NCBI RefSeq assembly: GCF_037137075.1
Contig: NZ_JBBBNV010000004.1
Span: 62,001 to 126,000, forward strand
Direction: 5' to 3'
DNA: 64,000 bases
Source of the DNA: JBBBNV01 sp037137075
GTDB taxonomy: Bacteria; Bacillota; Bacilli; Paenibacillales; NBRC-103111
Notes under the pieces: model-generated
The model's database searches: none
What the model was told of the DNA's origin: nothing
The model's input: only the letters and a program-made list of their open reading frames with translations
Program-made: the position numbers and the translations under genes
Shown: in pieces, positions 43,282 through 51,381 of the stretch
Numbering within the stretch: position 1 is the first letter of the stretch
How the letters are laid out: each line of letters starts with the position of its first letter

Positions 43282-44535
43282 ATGAAACGAATTATCATTG
43301 AGCAAAAACGGGATAAACTTATGTTCGCTATGCTGGAAGAGTCGCTTCTAACGGAATTTTATATGGAACAGCCTCAAAAAAAGCAATTGGTTGGGAATAT
43401 ATATAAAGCAAAGGTCATGAACGTGCTGCCGGGAATGCAGGCGGCGTTCGTTTCCATCGGCCATGAAAAAAATGCGTTTCTGTACATTGACGATGTGCTG
43501 CCGGCCCATCTGGAGAAAGTGCCCAAAATCAAGCCGTCTATCCGTGATTTGCTGCGGGAAGGACAGGAGATTGTCGTACAGGTGGCCAAAGATCCGATGG
43601 AAAGCAAGGGCGCACGGGTCACGACCCATTATTCGCTGCCTGGCCGCTGGCTGGTTTATATGCCGAATGCGGATTATGTGGCGGTATCCAAAAAAATTGT
43701 GTCCGATTCGGAGCAGGAGCGGCTGAAGCGGATCGGCGAGCAGATCCGGCAGCCCGGTGAAGGGCTCATCGTGCGGACGGTGGCTGAAGTTGCCAATCTG
43801 GAAGCGCTGGAGGAGGACTTGAACGCTCTGCGTGAAGTATGGCAAACCATGCTGCAGCGGGTGCCGGGGAGCAAAGCTCCGCAGCTGCTCCATGCCGAGC
43901 AAAGCCTGGCACAGCGGCTGCTGCGGGATACATTGACCGATCAGATTGAAGAGGTATGGCTCAGCAAATCGCTGGACATCGAGCGTTTGCAGCATTATGT
44001 CGGCAGCCTGTCTCCACTGCTGGAAAAAAGGTTGAACGTGTTTCCGGAGAACATATCCAAGATGCGGGAGTTTGGCGTTCCTGAAGAGCTGGAGAGAGCT
44101 TACCGGAACAAAATCCGGTTATCCAGTGGCGGCTTCCTTCGTGTCGACCGGACAGAAGCGCTGACGGTAATCGATGTGAACACCGGCAAGTATACCGGAT
44201 CGACCGGGCTCGATGACACGGTGTTCGAGACGAATCTGGAGGCGGCCAGTGCAATTGCCTGGCTTTTGCGATTGCGGGATATCGGCGGGATCGTCATTAT
44301 CGATTTCATCGATATGGCGAAGGAAGAGCACCGGCAGGCTGTAACAGGACGGCTGCTGGAAGCGGCCAAGTCTGACCGGACACGCCTGCAAATTGTCGGC
44401 TGGACCCGGCTGGGGCTGCTTGAAATGACGCGGATGAAGGTCAGAGCGAATTTGGATGCGGTCATGCTGGAGCACTGCTCTGCCTGCGGCAGCCAGTCGG
44501 CCAAGGCGCCAGAGCTGTCTTCCTGGTTTGTGTGA
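43282..44535 (+). CDS. Rne/Rng family ribonuclease
   Basis: Endoribonuclease of the RNase E/G family, 417 aa, the short RNase G-like form without the long C-terminal scaffold. An S1 domain spans about 37-125 (VGNIYKAKVMNVLPGMQAAFVSIGHEKNAFLY region). The catalytic DNase I-like part has ALTVIDVNTGKYTG and GIVIIDFIDM with magnesium-binding aspartates. The zinc-link CSACGS is near the C-terminus. ATG 43282 has GGAGGTG upstream. B. subtilis lacks this enzyme and uses RNase Y and J, so its presence between spoIVFB and rplU marks a different lineage. Confidence 0.93.
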   Translation: MKRIIIEQKRDKLMFAMLEESLLTEFYMEQPQKKQLVGNIYKAKVMNVLPGMQAAFVSIGHEKNAFLYIDDVLPAHLEKVPKIKPSIRDLLREGQEIVVQVAKDPMESKGARVTTHYSLPGRWLVYMPNADYVAVSKKIVSDSEQERLKRIGEQIRQPGEGLIVRTVAEVANLEALEEDLNALREVWQTMLQRVPGSKAPQLLHAEQSLAQRLLRDTLTDQIEEVWLSKSLDIERLQHYVGSLSPLLEKRLNVFPENISKMREFGVPEELERAYRNKIRLSSGGFLRVDRTEALTVIDVNTGKYTGSTGLDDTVFETNLEAASAIAWLLRLRDIGGIVIIDFIDMAKEEHRQAVTGRLLEAAKSDRTRLQIVGWTRLGLLEMTRMKVRANLDAVMLEHCSACGSQSAKAPELSSWFV

Positions 44536-44557
44536 TTGTTTTTTCGAAAACTAAGGA

Positions 44558-44586
44558 TTGCAAACCTCTCAATTGTGTGCTATTAT
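44558..44586 (+). promoter_or_regulatory. Predicted sigma-A promoter of rplU
   Basis: TTGCAA (44558-44563), a 17-bp spacer with TG one base before the -10, then TATTAT (44581-44586). Confidence 0.75.
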
Positions 44587-44591
44587 CGGGA

Positions 44592-44715
44592 AATGAGACT
44601 TCCTGCCTATGCAGGAGGCTTTCACAAGTATGAGCAGCAGCTCATGCTTCAACCGCTCGAACCGGGTTCCCAAGCGCCGATTTCGGCCACCTGTAACAGG
44701 CGAGTCTAAGACATG
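44592..44715 (+). ncRNA. L21 leader (ribosomal protein autoregulatory leader)
   Basis: The untranslated region before rplU holds CCTGC/GCAGG, GTATGAGC/GCTCATGC and a third imperfect stem near GCCGATTTCGGC, with the stretch GGCTTTCACAAG. This fits the L21 leader known upstream of rplU in Bacillota, thought to let L21 control its own operon. A covariance search with the Rfam model would settle it. Confidence 0.75.
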
Positions 44716-44730
44716 AGGAGGTGCAACACT

Positions 44731-45042
44731 ATGTACGCAATTATCGAGACAGGCGGCAAGCAGTACAAAGTTCAAGCAGGCGATGTTCTTTACATCGAGA
44801 AATTGGACGCTGCTGAAGGCGAAGCTGTAACTTTTAACCGCGTTCTGGCTGTGTCCGGCGACAAAGGTTTGGTAACAGGTTCCCCTGTAGTAGAAGGCGC
44901 GGTCGTTTCCGCGAAAGTGGAAAAACACGGCAAAGGTCAAAAAGTAACCATTTTCAAATACAAGCCGAAGAAAAACGAACGCCGCAGACAAGGTCATCGT
45001 CAACCTTACACCAAAGTAATCATCGAGAAAATCCAAGGCTAA
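44731..45042 (+). CDS. rplU: 50S ribosomal protein L21
   Basis: 103-aa 23S rRNA-binding protein. The sequence opens MYAIIETGGKQYKVQAGD and ends RRQGHRQPYTKVIIEKIQG, typical L21. ATG 44731 follows GAGGAGGTG. First gene of rplU-prp-rpmA. Probably autoregulated through the leader upstream. Confidence 0.98.
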   Translation: MYAIIETGGKQYKVQAGDVLYIEKLDAAEGEAVTFNRVLAVSGDKGLVTGSPVVEGAVVSAKVEKHGKGQKVTIFKYKPKKNERRRQGHRQPYTKVIIEKIQG

Positions 45043-45054
45043 GAGGATTTTGCA

Positions 45055-45387
45055 ATGATACGGGTGGAAGTAAGACGAGCTGCAGCGGATCGGAGCATCG
45101 TATCCTTTCGTGTGGAAGGTCATGCCGATTTCGCAGTTGCAGGGAAGGACATTGTATGTGCCGGCGTGTCGGCTGTTACAGTCGGTACCGTGAATGCCAT
45201 TGAAGCGCTGCTCGATATAGAGCTTCCGTGCGAGATGGAGAACGGCTTGCTTGATGTGAGCGTGCCGGCGGGTATCGAGGCAAATCGTTATCAACAAACG
45301 CAATTGCTTCTGGAGTCGATGGTAGTGATGCTTCAATCGATTCAGGAGTCTTACGGAAAGTATATCCGAATTACCGAAAAAGCATAA
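45055..45387 (+). CDS. prp: Ribosomal-processing cysteine protease Prp
   Basis: 110-aa cysteine protease (formerly YsxB) that removes the N-terminal extension of ribosomal protein L27 in Bacillota. The dyad is visible: His23 in VEGHADFA and Cys35 in DIVCAGVSA. It lies between rplU and rpmA, right before its substrate gene. The L27 made here does carry the extension. AAGAGGATTTTGCA precedes the start. Confidence 0.96.
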   Translation: MIRVEVRRAAADRSIVSFRVEGHADFAVAGKDIVCAGVSAVTVGTVNAIEALLDIELPCEMENGLLDVSVPAGIEANRYQQTQLLLESMVVMLQSIQESYGKYIRITEKA

Positions 45388-45405
45388 AGAAGGAGGTCGA
45401 CTACC

Positions 45406-45720
45406 ATGTTGAAACTGAATCTTCAGCTGTTCGCATCCAAAAAGGGTGTAGGTTCCACAAAAAACGGACGCGACAGTATGGCGAAACGTCTTGGCGTGAA
45501 ACGCGCGGACGGTCAATTCGTAACGGGCGGCAGCATTCTTGTTCGCCAACGCGGCACGAAAATCCACCCGGGCAATAACGTTGGCATCGGCACAGACGAT
45601 ACGCTGTTTGCGAAAATTGACGGCATCGTCAAATTCGAGCGTTGGGGCCGCGACCGTAAAAAAGTCAGCGTATACCAACCAGAAGCAGTAGCTCCTGTTG
45701 CAGCTGCTTCCGAACTGTAA
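45406..45720 (+). CDS. rpmA: 50S ribosomal protein L27 with cleavable N-terminal extension
   Basis: 104 aa. Residues 1-9, MLKLNLQLF, are the Prp-cleaved extension; cleavage before ASKKG exposes the N-terminus that reaches the peptidyl transferase centre. The rest (RDSMAKRLGVKRADGQFV, GSILVRQRGTKIHPGNNVG, DDTLFAKIDGIVKFE) is standard L27. AGGAGGTCG precedes the ATG. Last gene before a terminator. Confidence 0.98.
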   Translation: MLKLNLQLFASKKGVGSTKNGRDSMAKRLGVKRADGQFVTGGSILVRQRGTKIHPGNNVGIGTDDTLFAKIDGIVKFERWGRDRKKVSVYQPEAVAPVAAASEL

Positions 45721-45736
45721 TATTGATGAAGAGCTC

Positions 45737-45771
45737 AAGCCTCGGCCTCGGCATATGATGCCGGGGCTTTT
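45737..45771 (+). terminator. Terminator of the rplU-prp-rpmA operon
   Basis: AAGCC and CGGCAT pair with ATGCCG and GGCTT around ATG, with a 6-base duplication bulging on the 5' side, then TTTTGTG. Confidence 0.75.
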
Positions 45772-45946
45772 GTGTTATATCAGAGGTTTTCGCTGGATTT
45801 TGCGCCGTTTAGCGCAATTTACATTGTAAACAGACGGAGTTATTCCTGCTCCAAGCATGTTCCAAACAGCTGGGAATCTCACCGCTTCATCATCATTTGT
45901 CCTGCACCGTTTTTTTTCTACTGCGGCGGCTTATTCTTAGATCTCC

Positions 45947-45999
45947 GCACGCGCGCAGCTCCCAGCGCGCGGTGTTTCGCTGCATGAAGGCGGTCGGTC
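45947..45999 (+). repeat. Dispersed 53-bp GC-rich repeat, copy B
   Basis: Reverse complement of copy A at 4214-4266 with one mismatch. CAC-GCGCGC can pair with GCGCGC-G-GTG around an 8-base loop with one bulged G. It lies in the gap between rpmA and spo0B, about 230 bases past the rpmA stop. The flanking ATCTCC also resembles copies C and D. Confidence 0.85.
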
Positions 46000-46119
46000 G
46001 ACCACATCGCCATGTTGACGCAAGGCTTCTAAAGGAGAAGCATGGTTTAAAATGGTGATGTTTTCCAATGAGCATGGTATACTGAAAGAAGCGATGGGAA
46101 ACGGAGTAGATGATGAACG

Positions 46120-46863
46120 ATGAATAATCTGAAAGCGGCGGACGGGATTGTGATAGCGGTTGTTATCGCCGGCCTGGCCGTATTGATGCTGATGTCTTCA
46201 CAGGTTTGGGCTGCGGCCGCTATTGCGCTGGCTGTGTGCTTGACGATAGGAGTCCGCTTGATGCAGCTCAAGCGGCAAATGGCGCAAAGGCTGGCGGAGC
46301 AGGAGGCGGAGGCTACGGCACAGCTCCTTCGCACGGTCAATCAACAGCGGCATGATATGATGAATGATATTCAGCTATTGTCAGGCTATGTCCAGCTCAA
46401 GAAATATGATAAACTGGGACAAGTGTTGGACAACATAAGGCAGAAGGCAATACGGGACAGCGCGGTTTCAAGACTTAATCTTCCGCAATTCGCAGCTTAC
46501 TTTCATTCCTTTCCGGCCAAATCCAGTACACTCAGCCTTCATGTGGAGATTGATGAGAGACTGGAGATGAGCAAGCTGCCGCTTCAAGCAGAGGTGCTTT
46601 CGAAGCTGCTTATCGATGTCATTGAGCTGTACCATGCCCGGCTGACAACATCAGGCGGCGAAGGAACGCTTCAAGTAAGCATTGGGGAAGAGGAGAATGG
46701 CTTCCGGTTCCTGCTGTGTATGCATTCGGATGTTAAAGAATGCATGGATGAGCAGGTCCGTGAGCTTGTACTGCGGACCGCGTCGGTACATCAGCCCAAG
46801 GTTGAGAGTCGGTGGGATGAAGAACGTGAAGGTGTCGTCATTCGTCTGCCTTTTGCATCATAA
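46120..46863 (+). CDS. spo0B: Spo0B-type phosphotransferase with N-terminal membrane anchor
   Basis: Phosphorelay protein that passes phosphate from Spo0F to Spo0A to start sporulation. The phosphorylated His78 is in RHDMMNDIQLLSGYVQL, the Spo0B four-helix signature. A degenerate ATPase-like C-domain follows (about 140-247). At 247 aa it is longer than the soluble 192-aa B. subtilis protein because residues about 8-46 form two membrane helices. It therefore looks like a membrane-bound Spo0B and resembles a sensor kinase without its input domain. It keeps the syntenic place between rpmA and obg; obg starts 12 bases on. Confidence 0.9.
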   Translation: MNNLKAADGIVIAVVIAGLAVLMLMSSQVWAAAAIALAVCLTIGVRLMQLKRQMAQRLAEQEAEATAQLLRTVNQQRHDMMNDIQLLSGYVQLKKYDKLGQVLDNIRQKAIRDSAVSRLNLPQFAAYFHSFPAKSSTLSLHVEIDERLEMSKLPLQAEVLSKLLIDVIELYHARLTTSGGEGTLQVSIGEEENGFRFLLCMHSDVKECMDEQVRELVLRTASVHQPKVESRWDEEREGVVIRLPFAS

Positions 46864-46875
46864 TGAGGTGAAGAG

Positions 46876-48180
46876 ATGTTTGTAGATAAAGCGAAGATTT
46901 TTGTTAAAGGCGGTAATGGGGGCGACGGACTGATTTCGTTCCGCAGAGAAAAGTATGTGCCGGAAGGCGGTCCTGCGGGCGGCGACGGGGGAAAGGGCGG
47001 CGACGTCATTTTCCGTGTGGATGAAGGCTTGCGGACGCTCGTTGATTTCCGGTATCAGAAGCACTTTAAGGCTGACCGTGGTGAAAAAGGAAAGGTAAAA
47101 AGCCAAATGGGGGCCAATGCCGAGAATATGGTCGTCCGCGTACCGCCAGGGACTGTTGTGGTGGATGAGGCTACCGAAGAAGTGCTGGCTGATTTGACTC
47201 GTCACGGACAGGAAGTCGTCATTGCGCGCGGCGGACGGGGCGGACGGGGGAATATGCGGTTTGCCACGGCAAGTGATCCGGCGCCTTACATTTCGGAGAA
47301 CGGAGAGGAAGGACAGGAGCGCTGGGTCATCCTTGAATTGAAGGTGATGGCGGATGTCGGTCTTGTCGGATTCCCGAGTGTCGGCAAATCCACCTTGCTT
47401 TCTGTCGTATCCGCGGCCCGTCCTAAAATAGCGGCTTACCATTTTACAACCTTGACTCCTAATCTCGGTGTAGTGAGTGTAGGTGAGGAACGCAGCTTCG
47501 TAATGGCGGATTTGCCGGGATTGATTGAAGGGGCCAGTGAAGGAGTGGGCCTGGGCCTTGATTTTTTGCGGCATATTGAAAGAACACGCATGATACTCCA
47601 TGTAGTGGATATGGCTGCCACCGATGGCCGCGACCCGTTTGATGATTGGGTTAAAATTAATATGGAGCTGAAATCGTATAGTGAAGAGCTCTCCAAGCGC
47701 CCGCAAATTATAGCGGCCAATAAAATGGACATTCCTGGAGCTGAGGAGAACCTGCAGCTGTTCAAGGAGCAATTGGCTCAGGTGGAAGGCGAATTTGAGA
47801 TTTTCCCGATATCGGCGGCAGCTAACCAGGGTGTCAAAGAATTAATGTACCGGGCTATGGACATCATCGAGTCCTTGCCGGAAGAGCTTGTGGTTGAGGA
47901 AGTATCCGAAGATGACGAGCACAAAGTATACCGGATGGAAGAACGAAAGGACGGGAATGAATTCACCATCCGCCGCGAGAACGATACATTCGTAGTGGAA
48001 AGTGAAGGGATTGAGCGCTGGCTGAAGCGAATCAATCTGAATTCCTACGATGCAGTGCAGCGTTTTGCCCGAATGATGCGCAAAATGGGCGTGGATCAGG
48101 AGCTGCGCAAGCGAGGGGCGCAGGACGGGCAAATGGTCCGTATTGGAGATCTGGAATTCGAGTTTGTGGAAAAAGAATAG
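46876..48180 (+). CDS. obg: GTPase ObgE/CgtA
   Basis: Ribosome-assembly and stress-linked GTPase. The glycine-rich Obg fold (about 1-158) has GGNGGDGLISFRREK and GGRGGRGN. The G domain has GFPSVGKST (G1), TTLTPNLG (G2), DLPGLIEGA (G3) and NKMD (G4). The C-terminal OCT domain (about 350-434) is present (ERKDGNEFTIRREND), giving 434 aa. GAGGTGAAG precedes the ATG. Co-transcription with spo0B is likely, as in B. subtilis. A terminator lies about 110 bases downstream. Confidence 0.97.
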   Translation: MFVDKAKIFVKGGNGGDGLISFRREKYVPEGGPAGGDGGKGGDVIFRVDEGLRTLVDFRYQKHFKADRGEKGKVKSQMGANAENMVVRVPPGTVVVDEATEEVLADLTRHGQEVVIARGGRGGRGNMRFATASDPAPYISENGEEGQERWVILELKVMADVGLVGFPSVGKSTLLSVVSAARPKIAAYHFTTLTPNLGVVSVGEERSFVMADLPGLIEGASEGVGLGLDFLRHIERTRMILHVVDMAATDGRDPFDDWVKINMELKSYSEELSKRPQIIAANKMDIPGAEENLQLFKEQLAQVEGEFEIFPISAAANQGVKELMYRAMDIIESLPEELVVEEVSEDDEHKVYRMEERKDGNEFTIRRENDTFVVESEGIERWLKRINLNSYDAVQRFARMMRKMGVDQELRKRGAQDGQMVRIGDLEFEFVEKE

Positions 48181-48292
48181 TCCCGGCTTGATTGACTGCC
48201 ACTTACGGGTGTCATGAGATATTGCTGGTATCTGGGGAAATGTGCTTGTTCCGTTGTCGTGAGGAGCAGCTTGACTACGGGAGGGTGCTTGA

Positions 48293-48334
48293 GGACCGTG
48301 CAGTCCAGTTTAAACTGGCTGTACGGTCTTTTTC
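48293..48334 (+). terminator. Terminator after obg
   Basis: GACCGTGCAG-CCAGTTT pairs with AAACTGG-CTGTACGGTC, followed by TTTTTCT. Confidence 0.88.
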
Positions 48335-48743
48335 TATAGACGGCCGCGTCCAGACATTGATCTAGATACATGGAAAATGCGTGTGATGAAAACTAACACA
48401 AAAGAGTGTATAATGGAAGGGGTGGGGGATTGATGTTAGATTATACAATTCCGAGTGTGCTATAAGCAGGATCTTGTGTAAATAAGCATCACCTTAATCA
48501 TGGGCCGCAGGAGATGGTCCGAAGATTTGGATTGGCGTATTACATTGCAGGGGAAAAGCATTGCGGTCCGGGCAAGGGCCGTCACGCAGCCGGAAACCGA
48601 CTGAAGCTGGGATGGTTCATATCAGCTGTAATCATGGAAACGGACCGCTCCCCCATGTGGCATTTTGTTACGCGCCGGGGCTGCGCACAGGCCAATACAA
48701 TAGCAGGAAGGAAGCACTTATATTTTACCGGGGGGAGATGAAA
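48335..48743 (+). other. Long unassigned leader before the TrpD-like gene
   Basis: About 400 bases without a convincing gene. TATAAT at 48411-48416 may be a -10. Several short hairpins follow: GGGCC/GGTCC (about 48502), CGGTCC/GGGCCG (about 48570) and CAGCCGG/CCGACTG (about 48588). A 75-codon open frame from 48514 has no recognisable content. No known riboswitch consensus was matched. Confidence 0.45.
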
Positions 48744-49808
48744 ATGCAGCATTGGATTAAAGCCGTAGGCACCGGAAAAAAAGGATCGCGGGATTTGACA
48801 TATGACGAGGCGGTGGCTGCCGCTCATGCGGTAGCCCGCGGAGAGTCTACGGAAATCCAGACGGCTGCTTTTCTTATGGCCTGTCGTATGAAAGGCGAAT
48901 CAGACGATGAAATGCTGGCCTTCATTGACGTGTTCCGCCAATATTCCTTGCCGTTCAAATCGTATTCCGGCGCAATTAATTGCGCGGGGCCTTATAACGG
49001 CAGGAGCTATTTTCCAATCACGATTCCAGTAAGCTTGCTGATGGCTTCGGTAGGGGTCCCGCAGGTGCTGCACGGGAGTGAGGCGCTGCCGCCCAAAACA
49101 GGCACCTCCATCAAAAGCCTGCTGGAAGGCATTGGTGTATTTACGGATTTGACAGTGCCCCAGTGGGAGCAAATTTGCTCGGAGCTGCACATCGGATTTA
49201 TTTGGACAGAAAAAATATGTCCGCCGATGCTCAATATCCGGCATGTCCGGGAGCATATGGGCCTTCGCACACTGATGAATACAGTGGAAAAGGTAATTAA
49301 TCCGGTCCACGCCAAAAACATGATTATCGGCGTCAATCACCGCACTGCCATGGCGCATCTGGTTCACATTTTGCCTAGAGCGGGCTTTGAAAATGCTTAT
49401 ATTGTGCAGGGAATTGAAGGCTCCGAGGATTTGCCTGTATACAAAAACAGCATGATCCGCAAAGTTACCGCGTATGGGGATGAATCCATGGTCATCGATC
49501 CGGCAACCTTCGGTTTCCGGGGAGAGCCGCTGGTCAAGTGCAGTCTGGAAGAACAGCTTGAACTGCTGCGGCGGCTGGTGGCCGGCGACGATTCGGCGGA
49601 TATGAAGCTGTACCGCGACCATGTTGTGTTTAACGCAGGGCTTCGGCTGTACTGGTTTGATAAAGTCGGCACTTATGAGGAAGGCTTCCAGCTGGCGGAA
49701 TCCCTGCTGCAGCGGAAGGAAGCAGCCAAGGTGCTCAAGAAATGGATTGAACGAAGCAGAGCCTACAGCAGCGGAGCTGGTTCAGGGCCGGGCGGAGCAG
49801 CTCTGTAA
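48744..49808 (+). CDS. Anthranilate phosphoribosyltransferase-like protein (TrpD2-like)
   Basis: 354-aa protein with the nucleoside phosphorylase/AnPRT fold. The N-terminal helical part (SRDLTYDEAVAAAHAVARGE, TAAFLMACRMKGESDDEM) is like TrpD. In the alpha/beta part, LHGSEALPPKTGTSIKSLLEG takes the place of the TrpD KHGNR-type loop, and VINPVHAKNMIIGVNH the place of GPLxNP. The usual GTGGD phosphate loop is replaced by NCAGPYNGRSY. True anthranilate activity is therefore doubtful; relatives (YbiB/TrpD2) bind nucleic acid. ATG 48744 follows GGGGGGAG. No trp genes are nearby. A CBS-domain gene follows. Confidence 0.75.
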   Translation: MQHWIKAVGTGKKGSRDLTYDEAVAAAHAVARGESTEIQTAAFLMACRMKGESDDEMLAFIDVFRQYSLPFKSYSGAINCAGPYNGRSYFPITIPVSLLMASVGVPQVLHGSEALPPKTGTSIKSLLEGIGVFTDLTVPQWEQICSELHIGFIWTEKICPPMLNIRHVREHMGLRTLMNTVEKVINPVHAKNMIIGVNHRTAMAHLVHILPRAGFENAYIVQGIEGSEDLPVYKNSMIRKVTAYGDESMVIDPATFGFRGEPLVKCSLEEQLELLRRLVAGDDSADMKLYRDHVVFNAGLRLYWFDKVGTYEEGFQLAESLLQRKEAAKVLKKWIERSRAYSSGAGSGPGGAAL

Positions 49809-50014
49809 GAAGGCCTAAAGGCCTGAAATAAAGGCTAGGGCTGCAGTAAAGCTGCGTGAGCGGGGCATGAGGCTGGGCCGGCCGGTGTGCAGAATGCAGA
49901 CCGTACCGGCAGCAGCGGGCGGCGCGTATGCCGTCTGCGGCTCCGGACCGCCTTTACAATTCATTGCTTGAAGCTTAAAATAAAGACAGAATCCACTTGT
50001 TTTTACTACCAACA

Positions 50015-50059
50015 AACCGCAGGTCCGCTGCAACGGCTGAGCCTTGCGGTTGTTTTTTT
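50015..50059 (+). terminator. Terminator before the CBS gene
   Basis: AACCGCAGG pairs with CC-T-TGCGGTT with one bulged T, then GTTTTTTTG. The CBS ribosome site follows it closely, so read-through may be needed for expression. Confidence 0.75.
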
Positions 50060-50075
50060 GCGGAGGGATGCACTC

Positions 50076-50513
50076 ATGAATATTGCTTTTTTCCTCGTAC
50101 CGAAAGCGGAAATCATCTGTTTGTCGCCTGAGAATTCCATGCGCCAGGCATTGGAGAGAATGGAGTACCATCGTTATACAGCAGTACCGCTTGTGAGCGG
50201 GGACGGTGTTTATGTCGGTACGATTACCGAAGGGGATTTGCTTTGGAAGCTGAAGAATACCCCGGGACTTGATTTTGAGAACTGTCACCGCGTGCTGCTG
50301 GAGGATGTGCCGAGAAGGCTGAACAATCAGCCGGTTAACATTCAATCCAACATGGAGAGCCTCATCTCGCTGGCTGCGGCGCAGAACTTCGTCCCGGTCA
50401 TTGATGATCAAAATGTGTTCATCGGCATGATTCGGCGGCGCGAAATTATCGAATATTGCCGCGAGCTGATGTTGAAGAAAACCGACGCTGCGGCCGCGGG
50501 GAGCGGAAACTAG
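50076..50513 (+). CDS. CBS-domain protein
   Basis: 145 aa made of two CBS motifs: about 1-62 (AEIICLSPENSMRQALERMEYHRYTAVPLV, GTITEGDLLW) and about 75-130 (SNMESLISLAAAQNFVPVIDDQNVFIGMIRRREII). Such pairs bind adenine nucleotides and regulate partners; no enzyme domain is attached. ATG 50076 has GGAGGG upstream and comes just after a terminator hairpin. It may sense nucleotides on its own, but its partner is unknown. Confidence 0.85.
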   Translation: MNIAFFLVPKAEIICLSPENSMRQALERMEYHRYTAVPLVSGDGVYVGTITEGDLLWKLKNTPGLDFENCHRVLLEDVPRRLNNQPVNIQSNMESLISLAAAQNFVPVIDDQNVFIGMIRRREIIEYCRELMLKKTDAAAAGSGN

Positions 50514-50546
50514 CCGCCTTGCGGGCATGCTTCTGATTAGCAACCA

Positions 50547-50590
50547 TCTCCGCTTCGTGCGCAGAGCTCGCTGCATGATGGCGGCTGTGG
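50547..50590 (+). repeat. Possible degenerate copy C of the dispersed repeat
   Basis: ATCTCCGC, GTGCGCAG and GCTGCATGATGGCGGC align with the matching blocks of copy B, with the middle hairpin shortened. It lies about 35 bases past the CBS gene stop. The similarity is partial. Confidence 0.4.
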
Positions 50591-50609
50591 TCAACCGGGC
50601 CAGCTCCGG

Positions 50610-51146
50610 TCAATGGACACCGGGATCCCGAAGCGGCGACCAGAACGCCTGCGGCTTACTGTCTTCGTCGCTGCCTGCTTGGCTGATGGTCCCGATCCAG
50701 ACATGCTTGGCTTCGCCGTGTGTGAAATAATGCTCCAGCATGGAGCGATATGTAAATGGAATTTCCCTGTCCAACACCTCTGAGAACGGAATCCAATGCA
50801 GAGTGCCTTCGTCACAAGCCGGGAGCGTCAAGCGGCTGATGCGGCCGAAGTACATGAACTGCTGACGGATTTCGTTTTCTTTTTGCCGGATGAGAATATA
50901 GCGCAGGGTGAGACCGGTTATGCGGGAAGAGGGGATACCGGTTTCTTCCGCAATTTCGCGAAGCACCGCTTCACGGGGCGAGGCCATTTCGCCCGGCTCC
51001 ATATGCCCGCCGACTGCGGCCCAAACGCCAGGGGACAAGCTCCGGGAGGGGGAGCGCTTCATCATGAGAAGCTCTTGATCGGTCATTAACACTGCGGCGG
51101 CAATCAGACGTAACTTCAAGTGAATTTCCTCCAGTTCGTTCAGCAT
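50610..51146 (-). CDS. Nudix hydrolase
   Basis: 178-aa hydrolase of nucleoside-diphosphate-linked compounds; substrate not known. The Nudix box is visible as GHMEPGEMASPREAVLREIAEETGI (Gx5Ex7REUxEExGU). The N-terminal strand AAAVLMTDQELLMMKRSP leads into it. It is alone on the - strand, divergent from pheB. The upstream gap of about 215 bases holds the pheB promoter. Start supported by GAGGAAATTC on the - strand. Confidence 0.88.
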   Translation of the reverse strand: MLNELEEIHLKLRLIAAAVLMTDQELLMMKRSPSRSLSPGVWAAVGGHMEPGEMASPREAVLREIAEETGIPSSRITGLTLRYILIRQKENEIRQQFMYFGRISRLTLPACDEGTLHWIPFSEVLDREIPFTYRSMLEHYFTHGEAKHVWIGTISQAGSDEDSKPQAFWSPLRDPGVH

Positions 51147-51306
51147 GCTACAATGGCATATGTGGTATAAGCAATGCCGCAGCCCTGACCAGGCTGCAGG
51201 AGTATTTTTCCCTTACTGCACCTGTAAAGCATAACGGAGTTTGACCGGAACAGTAAAGGCTGTAAGCCTATTTTTCCTCAGCTTGAATACGAAATGAAAC
51301 TGCCTA

Positions 51307-51335
51307 TTGCCCCGCAGAGGGTAGTACAGTATAAT
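51307..51335 (+). promoter_or_regulatory. Predicted sigma-A promoter of pheB-hom-thrB-pheA-ilvE
   Basis: TTGCCC (51307-51312), exactly 17 bp, then TATAAT (51330-51335), about 47 bases before the pheB start. No T-box or attenuator is seen between. Confidence 0.7.
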
Positions 51336-51381
51336 GTCCACTATAGGGAAACATTAGTCTTTGCAGGAAGGACGAATAGCT

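Noticed and set aside
48514..48741. 75-codon frame in the leader of the TrpD-like gene
   Set aside because: No ribosome site, no recognisable sequence, and it overlaps another open frame of similar quality.
48744..49808. Naming this gene trpD
   Set aside because: Phosphate and anthranilate loops differ from true TrpD and there is no trp context.
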